Shown piece by piece: positions 26,886 to 35,517 of a stretch of DNA of 64,000 nucleotides. The notes beneath the pieces were generated by a model. It saw nothing but the letters and a program-made list of their open reading frames with translations. It searched no databases and was not told where the DNA came from. Every line of letters begins with the position of its first letter. Positions within the stretch are counted from its first letter, which is position 1. The translations under genes and the position numbers were made by a program. This DNA is from Cupriavidus neocaledonicus (GTDB taxonomy: Bacteria; Pseudomonadota; Gammaproteobacteria; Burkholderiales; Burkholderiaceae): contig NZ_AQUR01000105.1 in assembly GCF_000372525.1 (NCBI RefSeq), positions 244,204-308,203 of the forward strand. The letters run 5' to 3'.

Positions 26886-27743
26886 TCACGCCAGCGGATC
26901 GCAGTATTGCGGGCAATCGACCTGGATCACCGTCCGCTCGGCCGGATCGTGCGCCAGGCGCGCGGCCGTCAGCTTGCCACCCCAGACGCAGCCCGTATCC
27001 AGCGCCATCAGGTTTGGCCGCATGACCAGGCCCAGCGTCGACCAGTGCCCGCAGACCACCGTCACGTCCTCGGTGCGCCGCCCAGGCACATCGAACCAGG
27101 GCATGAAGCCTTCCGGCGCCTTGCCCGGGCCATCCTTGGTCTTGAAGTCCATGACACCGTCCGGCGTGCAATAGCGCAGGCGGGTGAGGGCATTCACCAC
27201 CACGCGGAGACGGTCGATGCCGCGCAGGTCGTCGTGCCAGCGGTCGGAGGCGTTGCCGAAGATGTCGGCAAGGAAGCCTTGCCAGTTGGCGCCCTGCAGC
27301 TGTTCTTCGACTTCGTGGGCGAGGTCGATCACCTGGGATGCGGTCCATTGGGGGAGGACGCCTGCGTGGACCAGCAGGAAGTTGTTTTCCAGCAGGGCCA
27401 ACGGGCGGTGGCGCAGCCAGGTCAGCAGGTCGTCCCGGTCGGGTGCGGCGAGGATGTCGTCCAGGGTGTCGTGGCGGCCTTTCTTGCGCACGCCGGAGGC
27501 TACGGCCAGCAGGTGGATGTCGTGGTTGCCGAGGACGGTTTCGGCGCGGCCGCCCATGGCGCGGATGGTGCGCAGGGTTGCAAGAGAGGCGGGGCCACGG
27601 TTGACGAGATCGCCAACCAGGCGCACGGCTGGCTGCGCCGGCATGCGACCCAGCAAGGCGTCCAGGGAAGGCGCGCAACCTTGCAGGTCGCCTATCGCAT
27701 AAAGTGATGAATGGGTAACTTTGTTGTTGGGCATCTGGTCCAT
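26886..27743 (-). CDS. apaH: Symmetrical bis(5'-nucleosyl)-tetraphosphatase
   Basis: ApaH cleaves Ap4A to two ADP and also removes Np4 caps from RNA. The 285-residue protein is a metallophosphatase with LYAIGDLQGC (GDxxG metal motif), LVGDLVNRGP, TVLGNHDIHLLAV, LLVHAGVLPQW, and VCGHWSTLG, plus LDTGCVWGGKL. Its start is one of ATG 27743, ATG 27734 or TTG 27752; none has a strong ribosome site. It is divergent from rfbB across about 220 bp. Confidence 0.95.
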   Translation of the reverse strand: MDQMPNNKVTHSSLYAIGDLQGCAPSLDALLGRMPAQPAVRLVGDLVNRGPASLATLRTIRAMGGRAETVLGNHDIHLLAVASGVRKKGRHDTLDDILAAPDRDDLLTWLRHRPLALLENNFLLVHAGVLPQWTASQVIDLAHEVEEQLQGANWQGFLADIFGNASDRWHDDLRGIDRLRVVVNALTRLRYCTPDGVMDFKTKDGPGKAPEGFMPWFDVPGRRTEDVTVVCGHWSTLGLVMRPNLMALDTGCVWGGKLTAARLAHDPAERTVIQVDCPQYCDPLA

Positions 27744-27785
27744 GGAGAACAAATTCGCTTCTATTTGTAGTTTTGTGACCGATAT

Positions 27786-27798
27786 ACCGTGGCACGGT
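27786..27798. promoter_or_regulatory. Inverted repeat between apaH and rfbB
   Basis: ACCGTG-G-CACGGT is a perfect 6-1-6 inverted repeat in the AT-richer part of the divergent region, about 43 bp before the apaH start and 167 bp before rfbB. It could be an operator; no regulator is identified. Confidence 0.35.
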
Positions 27799-27964
27799 TA
27801 CATGAGGCTACAAAAAGGCGCCGCCGCCACGCAGGCTAGGGCATTCCGTCGGATAGAATACCGCCACTTCTGCAGGCACTTAGGCCCCGCCGTCCAGATT
27901 GAGGACAAGGTGGGCGCTCGGCTTTTGTCGGGTCATCGAAACATATCGAGGCAAGGAGCAAGTT

Positions 27965-29029
27965 TTGTCCCATATTTTGGTCACTGGGGGCGCCGGGTTC
28001 ATTGGCGCCAATTTCGTTCTCGCCTGGTTGAGCGACAAGTCCGCGGACGGTGTGGTCAACGTCGACAAGCTCACCTATGCGGGGAATCGAAAGACCCTGG
28101 CATCGGTCGAGGACGACCCCCGCCACGTGTTTTCGCAAACCGATATTTGCGACCGTGCCGCACTGGACCAGCTCTTCGCCACCTACCAGCCGCGTGCCGT
28201 GGTGCACTTTGCCGCCGAGAGTCACGTTGACCGGTCCATCCATGGGCCCGGCGAGTTTATCCAGACCAATATCGTTGGCACCTTTACGCTGCTGGAAGCC
28301 GCGCGCGCCTATTGGAGCGGCCTGGAAGAACCGGCCAGGTCCGAGTTCCGCTTCCTGCATGTGTCGACCGACGAGGTGTTCGGCTCGCTGAGCGAAACCG
28401 ACCCGCAGTTCTCGGAAACCACCGCCTACGCGCCCAACAGCCCGTACTCGGCATCCAAGGCCGCATCGGACCACCTGGTGCGCGCATATCACCATACCTA
28501 TGGCTTGCCGGTTCTGACGACGAACTGCTCGAACAACTACGGTCCCTACCATTTCCCCGAGAAGCTGATCCCGCTGATCATCGCCAATGCACTGGCAGGC
28601 AAGCCGCTGCCCATTTACGGCGATGGCCTGAATGTGCGTGACTGGCTGTACGTGCGCGACCACTGCTCGGCCATCCGCGAGGTGCTGGCACGCGGCCGCC
28701 TGGGGGAAACCTACAACGTTGGCGGCTGGAACGAGAAGACAAATCTCGACGTCGTCCACACGCTGTGCGACCTGCTCGACGAACTGTCGCCCAAGGCCGC
28801 CGGCTCGTATCGCGACCAGATCACCTTCGTCAAGGATCGCCCGGGACACGATCGCCGCTATGCGATCGATGCACGCAAGCTGGAACGCGAACTGGGCTGG
28901 AAACCGGCCGAGACGTTTGAAAGCGGTCTGCGCAAGACGGTCCAGTGGTATCTGGATAACCAGGCTTGGGTGCAGGACGTGATGTCGGGGGAGTATCGGA
29001 ATTGGGTGGCGAAGCAATATGCCGCGTGA
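27965..29029 (+). CDS. rfbB: dTDP-glucose 4,6-dehydratase
   Basis: RfbB turns dTDP-glucose into dTDP-4-keto-6-deoxyglucose, step 2 of dTDP-L-rhamnose synthesis. The 354-residue SDR has the nucleotide motif ILVTGGAGFIGANFV, VHFAAESHVDRSI, the catalytic STDEVFG and YSASKAASDHLVRAY (Tyr-x3-Lys), TNCSNNYGPYHFPEKLIPL, and NVRDWLYVRDH. A TTG start at 27965 is chosen: AAGGAG lies at 27953-27958, 6 bases upstream, and conserved sequence begins immediately. It opens the plus-strand polysaccharide operon and overlaps rfbD by 11 bp. Confidence 0.96.
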   Translation: MSHILVTGGAGFIGANFVLAWLSDKSADGVVNVDKLTYAGNRKTLASVEDDPRHVFSQTDICDRAALDQLFATYQPRAVVHFAAESHVDRSIHGPGEFIQTNIVGTFTLLEAARAYWSGLEEPARSEFRFLHVSTDEVFGSLSETDPQFSETTAYAPNSPYSASKAASDHLVRAYHHTYGLPVLTTNCSNNYGPYHFPEKLIPLIIANALAGKPLPIYGDGLNVRDWLYVRDHCSAIREVLARGRLGETYNVGGWNEKTNLDVVHTLCDLLDELSPKAAGSYRDQITFVKDRPGHDRRYAIDARKLERELGWKPAETFESGLRKTVQWYLDNQAWVQDVMSGEYRNWVAKQYAA

Positions 29030-29933
29030 CGCCGCCATTCCCACTTTTCTTGTAACTGGCAGCAACGGCCAGGTCGGCTTTGAACTGCGCCGCAGCCTGG
29101 CACCGCTGGGCAAGGTCGTGGCGCTCGATCGTTTGAGCTGTGACTTGACCCGGCCCGACGACATCCGTCGCGTGGTGCGTGAGCACCAGCCCGATGTCAT
29201 CGTCAATCCGGCCGCCTATACGGCGGTCGACAAGGCGGAGTCGGAACCGGAGCTGGCTTACGCCATCAATGGCACGGCTGTGGAAGTGCTGGCCGCGGAG
29301 GCAAAGGCGCTCGGCAGCCTGCTGGTGCATTACTCCACCGATTACGTGTTCGATGGCAGCAAGGCGGGGGCCTATGTCGAAACCGATGCGGTGAACCCGC
29401 AATCGGTGTACGGCAAAAGCAAGCTCGCGGGCGAGCAGGCCATTGCCGCGGCCGGCGCAGCCCATCTCGTCTTCCGCACCTGCTGGGTTGCCGGCGCGCA
29501 TGGCGGCAACTTTGCCAAGACCATGCTGAAGCTGGGTCGCGAGCGCGACAGCCTGCGCGTGATTGCCGATCAATTTGGGGCCCCGACTACGGCCGCGCTG
29601 ATTGCCGATGTGACTGCGCAGGTGGTGGCGCGACACTGGCTGTCGGGCGACCGGACATCGTTCACCTCCGGCATCTACCATCTTGCCGCGGCTGGCGAAA
29701 CCACCTGGCATGCGTACGCCAGCGAAGTGCTGCGCTACGCCGCCGCCAAAGGCATCGAACTGAAGGTAGACCCGGCCCGCATCGAAGCGATTCCCGCCAC
29801 GGCGTATCCGTTGCCTGCACCGCGCCCGGCGAACTCGCGCCTGGACACGAGCAAGCTGCGTCAGATCTTCGGCATCCATCTTCCAGACTGGCAGCAGGGC
29901 GTGCACTACCTGTTGGACCAGATTTTCTCCTGA
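29019..29933 (+). CDS. rfbD: dTDP-4-dehydrorhamnose reductase
   Basis: RfbD reduces dTDP-4-keto-L-rhamnose to dTDP-L-rhamnose with NAD(P)H, the last step of the pathway. The 304-residue SDR shows FLVTGSNGQVGFELRRSL (GxxGxxG), VNPAAYTAVDKAESE, HYSTDYVFDGSK, the catalytic VYGKSKLAGEQA, and RTCWVAGAHGGNF. It overlaps rfbB by 11 bp, and rfbA follows 10 bp after its stop. Confidence 0.95.
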   Translation: MPRDAAIPTFLVTGSNGQVGFELRRSLAPLGKVVALDRLSCDLTRPDDIRRVVREHQPDVIVNPAAYTAVDKAESEPELAYAINGTAVEVLAAEAKALGSLLVHYSTDYVFDGSKAGAYVETDAVNPQSVYGKSKLAGEQAIAAAGAAHLVFRTCWVAGAHGGNFAKTMLKLGRERDSLRVIADQFGAPTTAALIADVTAQVVARHWLSGDRTSFTSGIYHLAAAGETTWHAYASEVLRYAAAKGIELKVDPARIEAIPATAYPLPAPRPANSRLDTSKLRQIFGIHLPDWQQGVHYLLDQIFS

Positions 29934-29943
29934 GCTAGACACC

Positions 29944-30822
29944 ATGCGTAAAGGCATTATCCTGGCTGGGGGTTCCGGCACCCGGCTCTACCCGATCACG
30001 AGATCGGTGTCCAAGCAGTTGCTGCCCGTATATGACAAGCCGATGATTTACTATCCGCTGTCGACACTAATGCTGGCGGGCATTCGAGATATTTTGATTA
30101 TCTCCACGCCCGAGGATACCCCGCGTTTCAGCGAAATGCTGGGGGATGGCAGCAAGTGGGGTATCAATCTCCAATATGCGGTGCAGCCCTCTCCGGACGG
30201 ACTGGCGCAAGCCTTCATTATCGGCCGTGACTTTGTCGGCGCTGATCCGAGCACGCTGATCCTGGGGGATAACATTTTCCACGGTCACGATCTGGTGGCG
30301 CAGTTGCAGCGCGCTTCGGCCCAGCAGAGCGGGGCTACCGTCTTTGCCTATCACGTGCACGATCCGGAACGCTACGGCGTGGTGGAGTTCGACGCGAATT
30401 TCCGCGCCCTGTCGCTTGAAGAAAAACCCGCGAAGCCGCGCTCCAACTACGCGGTGACGGGCCTGTATTTTTACGACAGCCAGGTCTGCGACATTGCGGC
30501 GGACATCCGGCCCTCGGCGCGCGGCGAGCTGGAGATCACCGATGTGAACAAGCGCTACCTCGAACTGGCGAAGCTTGACGTGGAGATCATGGGGCGTGGC
30601 TACGCCTGGCTCGACACCGGTACGCACGATTCGCTGCTCGAGGCGGCAAGCTTTATCGCGACCTTGCAGAGCCGACAGGGCCTGATGGTGGCGTGCCCCG
30701 AGGAGATTGCCTTCCGCAACAAGTGGATTTCTGCAGAGCAGGTCGCCGAACTGGCGACGCCATTGTTGAAGAACGGCTATGGCAAGTATCTCCAGCAAAT
30801 TATTTCGGAGCCGATTAAATGA
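29944..30822 (+). CDS. rfbA: Glucose-1-phosphate thymidylyltransferase
   Basis: RfbA makes dTDP-glucose from glucose-1-phosphate and dTTP, the first and feedback-controlled step of dTDP-rhamnose synthesis. The 292-residue protein has GIILAGGSGTRLYPIT (nucleotide loop), SKQLLPVYDKPMIYYPLSTLMLAGI-type wording, LILGDNIFHG, the YGVVEFD segment, SLEEKPAKPRSNYAVTGLYFYD, and YAWLDTGTHDSLLEA. The glucose-1-phosphate may come from the manB-type mutase at 51.5 kb. Confidence 0.97.
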   Translation: MRKGIILAGGSGTRLYPITRSVSKQLLPVYDKPMIYYPLSTLMLAGIRDILIISTPEDTPRFSEMLGDGSKWGINLQYAVQPSPDGLAQAFIIGRDFVGADPSTLILGDNIFHGHDLVAQLQRASAQQSGATVFAYHVHDPERYGVVEFDANFRALSLEEKPAKPRSNYAVTGLYFYDSQVCDIAADIRPSARGELEITDVNKRYLELAKLDVEIMGRGYAWLDTGTHDSLLEAASFIATLQSRQGLMVACPEEIAFRNKWISAEQVAELATPLLKNGYGKYLQQIISEPIK

Positions 30823-31370
30823 GTGTGACAGTTGTTCCTACTTCGCTGCCGGAAGTACTGATTATCGAGCCCAAGGTGTTTGGGGACGAGCGCGGGTTTT
30901 TCTTCGAAAGCTTCAATGCCAGGGAATTCGAGCAGGTTACCGGCCTGCAACGGCAGTTCGTCCAGGACAACCATTCGCGGTCCGCGCAAGGCGTGCTGAG
31001 GGGCCTGCATTACCAGATCCAGTGCCCACAGGGCAAGCTGGTGCGTGTGGTCTCGGGCGAAGTGTTTGATGTCGCGGTCGACATCCGGCGCAGCTCCCCT
31101 AATTTCGGCAAATGGGTCGGGGTTAGCCTCTCTGCCGAGAACAAGCGCCAGATATGGATTCCGGAGGGTTTTGCCCACGGCTTTCTCGTGATGTCGGAGT
31201 CCGCAGAGTTTCTCTACAAGACCACGGATTACTACGCGCCGGAGTTTGAACGCAGTATCCGCTGGAACGATCCCGATATCGGCATCGAATGGCCGATCGC
31301 AGGAACGCCAGTGTTGGCGAAAAAGGACGAGGCTGGCAGTCTGTTGAGCCAGGCTGAATTGTTTGACTGA
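30819..31370 (+). CDS. rfbC: dTDP-4-dehydrorhamnose 3,5-epimerase
   Basis: RfbC epimerises C3 and C5 of dTDP-4-keto-6-deoxyglucose. The 183-residue cupin has the family features: LIIEPKVFGDERGFFFESFN, QDNHSRSAQGVLRGLHYQ with the catalytic His, GEVFDVAVDIRRSSP, and IPEGFAHGFLVMSE. It overlaps rfbA by 4 bp (ATGA). With rfbB, rfbD and rfbA it completes the dTDP-L-rhamnose set in the order B-D-A-C. Confidence 0.96.
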   Translation: MSVTVVPTSLPEVLIIEPKVFGDERGFFFESFNAREFEQVTGLQRQFVQDNHSRSAQGVLRGLHYQIQCPQGKLVRVVSGEVFDVAVDIRRSSPNFGKWVGVSLSAENKRQIWIPEGFAHGFLVMSESAEFLYKTTDYYAPEFERSIRWNDPDIGIEWPIAGTPVLAKKDEAGSLLSQAELFD

Positions 31371-31417
31371 GCGAACGCTGGCGCGACGGTTCGGTATGGC
31401 AGAAGGAAGGGGTGCCC

Positions 31418-32251
31418 ATGCACAGTGACTTATCCGTACTTATTCCATTCAAAGACAAGGCGGAGATGACTTTGCAATGCGTCGACTCCTTGTACCGGTT
31501 CGGCCCTGCATGCCGGGAAATCCTGCTGATCAGCAACAATTCATCGGCAGCGGAGTTGAAGGCGGTCGAGCAGGGCCTGGCGAAGTACGACAACGCGCGC
31601 GTGTTGGTCTACGACCAGCCCTTCAACTACCAGAAGCTGAATAACTGGGCCGTAGCGCAGTCGCAGGGAAGCGACCTGCTGTTCCTGAACAACGATACCG
31701 AACTGGTCGAGCAGTCGCGCGGTTTGCTGGAATCGATGGTGGAGCGTGCGCACGCGCCCGAGGTCGGCGCGGTAGGGTGTGTATTGCTGTATGGCGATGC
31801 CAAGACCATCCAGCACGGCGGGGTGTTCCTGGTATCCGGCGGACTTGCCGATCATTTGTATGTCGGGCGTCGGTTGGCCGACGTGCTGGAAGACTGCAAG
31901 GCCGGCCGGGTCGAACCGGATATTCGTGGCGACGTACGGCTCAGCGCCGTGACTGGTGCAGTCACCGTGGTGCAGCGATCAAAGTTTGCCGAGATCGGGG
32001 GGTTCGACGAGGGCTTCATCATCTGCGGTGGTGACGTCGACATGTGCATCCGCCTCGAGAAGCTTGGTTATCAGACGGTGCTGGCAGGAGCCAACTCCGG
32101 CTTCATCCTGCACAAGGAAAGCCAGTCACGGGCGCACAAGCCGATCCCGTTCAACGACTTCTACCGCTCGTATCTCTCTTACCTGGAAAGTTACGATCCG
32201 AAACGGGGGGACCGCTTCGTCCCGACGAAATACAAGGCCGCTCATACATGA
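31418..32251 (+). CDS. Family 2 glycosyltransferase
   Basis: A 277-residue GT-A fold transferase (LSVLIPFKDKAEMTLQCVDSL, NNSSAAELKAVE, FLNNDTEL in place of DxD, VTGAVTVVQRSKFAEIGGFDEGF, GGDVDMCIRLEKLGY). The NNDTE pattern and GxxGFDE block are common among GT2 enzymes of O-antigen loci, including rhamnosyltransferases. The donor is probably a nucleotide sugar made here, with dTDP-rhamnose the obvious candidate, by inference. The start at 31418 has AAGGAAGG upstream; GTG at 31412 is possible. It overlaps the next gene by 4 bp. Confidence 0.85.
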   Translation: MHSDLSVLIPFKDKAEMTLQCVDSLYRFGPACREILLISNNSSAAELKAVEQGLAKYDNARVLVYDQPFNYQKLNNWAVAQSQGSDLLFLNNDTELVEQSRGLLESMVERAHAPEVGAVGCVLLYGDAKTIQHGGVFLVSGGLADHLYVGRRLADVLEDCKAGRVEPDIRGDVRLSAVTGAVTVVQRSKFAEIGGFDEGFIICGGDVDMCIRLEKLGYQTVLAGANSGFILHKESQSRAHKPIPFNDFYRSYLSYLESYDPKRGDRFVPTKYKAAHT

Positions 32252-33636
32252 GTCAACGAATTTTCCTGCTACGTGTCATCCGACGCCTGGTCTTTATTGG
32301 TCGCAAGGCTACCAACCGCCTGTATCAGCTGGCCTCGGATACTGAGCATCGCCTGAGCGCCATGATCGAGTCGCGACCCGTGGTTGCAGGGGACGGGATG
32401 GTGGCGAAGGCAAGGCAATTTGCCGAGGTCTATTACGGCGCCAACGCCGCCGTCACGCCGGTCATGCCGGCGCTTCCCCGGGCGGGGCGCGAGCCGGCCG
32501 TGGTGCTGCTGCTGCCAACCTTGTCGAATTCATCGCTGTTCGGCGGGGCTGCCACGGCGCTGATATTCGCCGCATTGCTGAGCCAGCGGCGCGGTATGCC
32601 GCTGCGCGTGGTGCAGACCGTTGTCAATGGCGAAGCCAGCCGCCTGCAGGGGTTGTTCGACAAATATGGCATCCCGGTCAACGCCGCAACGGTGGAAGTC
32701 CTGAGCGTGGCGGAGCGCCGCCATAACTTCTATGGCTACCTGGACCTGCATCCCGAGGATCAGCTGGTGGTCAGCGCCTGGTGGGATGCCGCACTGGTCG
32801 CAGCCTTCCCGCTGCGTCGCAAGTTCATCTATCTGGTGCAGGACTACGAGCCAATTTTCTACGCCAACAGCGACCAGAAATTGCTGGCTGAGCAGAGCTA
32901 CGCCAGCGGCAATTTTGTCGCGGTCTGCAATACGGTATTGATGGCGCAGTGCATTAGTGAAAGCGGGAAGCTGGCGAAGGACACGCCGGTGCTGCATTTT
33001 GAGCCCATGGTGGCCAGGCTGCCGAGGACCAAGCCGCAGGGCACGGCTCGCGCAAAGCGCACGCTGTTCTTCTATGGGCGTCCGAGCGTGGAGCGCAATC
33101 TGTTCTATTTTGGCCTGCGCATCCTGAACGAGGTGTTCTCGCGCAGCCTGTTGCGCGCTGAAGAGTGGGACGTGGTAATGGCCGGTGAAGGATCGGCGCC
33201 CAATATCCAGCTCGAGTCCGGGGTGGTGATCCGAAATCTGGGCAAGCTGACGCTCGATGAATACGACGCGCTGAAGATGAAGACCGACGTGGCGTTGTCG
33301 CTGATGATGGCGCCGCATCCCAGCTATCCGCCGCTTGAGCTGGCGTTGGCCGGGGCCGCCGTCGTGACGTCGCGCTACGGGCCCAAACATAGCCTCGGCA
33401 GCTATTCGGAGAACATCCTTTGCGTGCCGGCCGATCTGGAAGCGATGATCGAGGCCGTGGTGAAGGCGTCGCAGATGAGTGAATCGGAGCGGTTGGCCAA
33501 CGTCAAGCGCAGCATTCTGCCGCTGGACTGGCAATCGGCCTTTGCCGCGTGCTTCGAAGAACTGGATCTGCTTCTCGACCGTCCTGCGGCCGGCCAGACC
33601 GGCACGCCTGCGCTGGCGGCCAGAACTACCGCGTAA
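32248..33636 (+). CDS. Glycosyltransferase resembling WsaF-type rhamnosyltransferase
   Basis: A 462-residue GT-B type protein. The first part (about 80-240) has LLPTLSNSSLFGGAATALIFAALLSQ and RKFIYLVQDYEPIFYANSDQ; the second has RTLFFYGRPSVERNLFYFGLRIL, a pyrophosphate-binding region, VALSLMMAPHPSYPPLELALAGAAVVT and the typical acidic end of GT4-like enzymes. The VQDYEPxFY phrase recalls the dTDP-rhamnose-using WsaF family of Geobacillus; this is recognition by eye, not a search. The neighbouring rfbBDAC genes supply the expected donor. Start is fixed by the 4-bp ATGA overlap with the previous gene. Confidence 0.75.
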   Translation: MSQRIFLLRVIRRLVFIGRKATNRLYQLASDTEHRLSAMIESRPVVAGDGMVAKARQFAEVYYGANAAVTPVMPALPRAGREPAVVLLLPTLSNSSLFGGAATALIFAALLSQRRGMPLRVVQTVVNGEASRLQGLFDKYGIPVNAATVEVLSVAERRHNFYGYLDLHPEDQLVVSAWWDAALVAAFPLRRKFIYLVQDYEPIFYANSDQKLLAEQSYASGNFVAVCNTVLMAQCISESGKLAKDTPVLHFEPMVARLPRTKPQGTARAKRTLFFYGRPSVERNLFYFGLRILNEVFSRSLLRAEEWDVVMAGEGSAPNIQLESGVVIRNLGKLTLDEYDALKMKTDVALSLMMAPHPSYPPLELALAGAAVVTSRYGPKHSLGSYSENILCVPADLEAMIEAVVKASQMSESERLANVKRSILPLDWQSAFAACFEELDLLLDRPAAGQTGTPALAARTTA

Positions 33637-33665
33637 GCGCCTTGGTCCTCAATCGAAGTTCCTGC

Positions 33666-34709
33666 ATGCATCCCTGCTCCCCCAGCGCGCAAAACACTGA
33701 CGCCGAGCGCGATTCGGCCCGCAGCCTTAGCACTGGGGTTGCCATGTGCACCTGCAATGCAGGCGTCTTTATCCATCAGCAGCTCGAATCCATTGTCAAT
33801 CAGACCGTGGTGCCGGATCAGATCGTTATCAGCGATGACCGGTCGGACGACGACACCTGGACGGTACTGCAGTCCTGGGCAGCAGCTACCCAGGCACAGC
33901 GCGGCATCCGCGTTACGCTGTTGCGTAACGATCCGCGCCTCGGCGTGACCCGGAACTTCGAACAGGCGATCCGGTTGCTGGATACAGACATCATCTTTCT
34001 CGCTGACCAGGACGATGTCTGGACGCCCGGCAAGGTCGGTGCGCTGCTGGAGTGCTTTGCGGCGGATCCGGAGCTGTTGCTGGTGCACTCCGACGCGGAA
34101 CTGATCGACGAGCAAGGACACGACCTGGGCAAGTCGCTTTTTGCCGCGCTGAGGCTGTCGGAACGGGAACAAGCGCTGGTGCGACAGGGCAAGTTCTTCG
34201 AGGTGTATTGCCGACGCAACCTGGTGACTGGCACGACCGCCGCCTTCCGCCGGCAGTTGCTTGACGTGGCGCTGCCGTTTGCCGAGGACTGGATCCACGA
34301 CGAATGGCTGGCGGCATGCGCGGCATCCGAAGGCAAGGTCGGCATGCTCGCGGACAAGCTCACACAGTATCGCCAGCATCGGACCAACGTCATTGGTATT
34401 CCCGTTGGCACGGTCTCGCGTCTTATGTCCTACGCAATCCGCGTGGCAAGAACACCCCGCGACGAACACCTGCAATACAAGTTGCGTCGCTTGCAGGCGC
34501 TGCGCAGCAGGCTGGTCGCAACCAATCCGGCGGCGGTCGACAAGCTTGCGCTGGTCGACGAAGCGATTGCCCACTATGCCCGACGTATCGCCTTTGGACG
34601 CAGCCCGGTGTCGCGGCTGGCCAGCATCCGGCACGAATACAAGGCGCGCGGTTATCACCGGTTTGCCGATGGCTTCGCCGGCATGGTGCGAGATGCCATT
34701 CATCTCTGA
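33666..34709 (+). CDS. Family 2 glycosyltransferase
   Basis: A 347-residue GT-A transferase (VAMCTCNAGVFIHQQLESIVNQ, PDQIVISDDRSDDDTW, FLADQDDVWTPGKV with the DxD-like metal site, VTGTTAAFRRQLLDVALPF, DEWLAACAASEGKV). Such domains commonly add rhamnose or related deoxysugars to O-antigens. The C-terminal 100 residues are helical and basic, possibly membrane-touching. Start at 33666 gives about 24 residues before the conserved core. It lies 29 bp after the WsaF-like gene and 10 bp before the next transferase. Confidence 0.85.
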   Translation: MHPCSPSAQNTDAERDSARSLSTGVAMCTCNAGVFIHQQLESIVNQTVVPDQIVISDDRSDDDTWTVLQSWAAATQAQRGIRVTLLRNDPRLGVTRNFEQAIRLLDTDIIFLADQDDVWTPGKVGALLECFAADPELLLVHSDAELIDEQGHDLGKSLFAALRLSEREQALVRQGKFFEVYCRRNLVTGTTAAFRRQLLDVALPFAEDWIHDEWLAACAASEGKVGMLADKLTQYRQHRTNVIGIPVGTVSRLMSYAIRVARTPRDEHLQYKLRRLQALRSRLVATNPAAVDKLALVDEAIAHYARRIAFGRSPVSRLASIRHEYKARGYHRFADGFAGMVRDAIHL

Positions 34710-34719
34710 GGACGCGGCC

Positions 34720-35517
34720 ATGCATCCTTCCACCCCGTGGATGCCGCGGCTGACCGTGTCGGTCGTCAGCCATGGCCAGGGCCAGCTGCTCGCGCCGCTG
34801 CTGCACCAGTTGCGTGAGGCTTCGCGGCAGGTGCGGATGCACGTCATTGTCACGCTGAACCTGCCGGAGCCCCGTATTCCGGTCGAGGAATCCGAAGATT
34901 TCCGGCTGACCTGGATCGTCAATACAGGCCCGCTCGGCTTTGCCGAGAATCACAATGCTGCATTCACATATTGCCGTTCGCCATTTTTCTGCGTGATGAA
35001 TCCAGACGTGCGGCTGGAACCGCGAAGCCTGCTGCCGCTGCTCGACTGTGCCGCGCAATCGCCGGGTGTGGCCGGACCGCGCGTGCTGGCACCGGACGGG
35101 CGTGTCGAAGACAGCGCCCGGCGTGTTCCTTCCGTGGTCCGGCTGCTGCGCAGGACTTTGCGCAAACGTTGCGAAGCTGACTATGCGGTTACGCAAAAGA
35201 TCCAGCAGGTCGACTGGCTCGCGGGAATGTGCATGGTGTTCCATGCAGATTCCTACCGCAGGGTGGGCGGATTTGACCAACGCTTTCATCTTTACTGCGA
35301 AGACGTCGACATCTGTTTGAAGATCCATTTGTCCGGCGGCTATGTGTCGTGGGTGCCCAATGCCGTCATCGTTCACGATGCCCAGCGCGCCAGCCGGCGC
35401 AACTGGCAGTATTTGCGCTGGCATATAGGGAGCCTGTTGCGGCTGTTCGCTTCCGGCACATACTGGCGGTTCCGGTTTTTTGCTTCAGGTCACGACAAGA
35501 GGACCATGCATGTTTGA
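34720..35517 (+). CDS. WbbL-like family 2 glycosyltransferase (probable rhamnosyltransferase)
   Basis: A 265-residue GT2 enzyme with the layout of dTDP-Rha:GlcNAc-PP-undecaprenol rhamnosyltransferases: LTVSVVSHGQGQLL, NTGPLGFAENHNAAF (the NxGFaxxxN loop), FFCVMNPDVRLEP, and VDWLAGMCMVFHADSYRRVGGFDQRF followed by LYCEDVDICLKIHLSGG with the catalytic-base Glu/Asp. Its place 8 bp overlapping a WecA/TagO-like gene supports a role as second enzyme of the chain, adding rhamnose to GlcNAc-PP-lipid. Start at 34720 has GAGG upstream; ATG 34693 is an alternative. Confidence 0.8.
   Translation: MHPSTPWMPRLTVSVVSHGQGQLLAPLLHQLREASRQVRMHVIVTLNLPEPRIPVEESEDFRLTWIVNTGPLGFAENHNAAFTYCRSPFFCVMNPDVRLEPRSLLPLLDCAAQSPGVAGPRVLAPDGRVEDSARRVPSVVRLLRRTLRKRCEADYAVTQKIQQVDWLAGMCMVFHADSYRRVGGFDQRFHLYCEDVDICLKIHLSGGYVSWVPNAVIVHDAQRASRRNWQYLRWHIGSLLRLFASGTYWRFRFFASGHDKRTMHV

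Noticed and set aside
27744..27964. Search for an ops/JUMPstart (RfaH) element before rfbB
   Set aside because: No GGCGGTAGCGT-like sequence was found in the leader.
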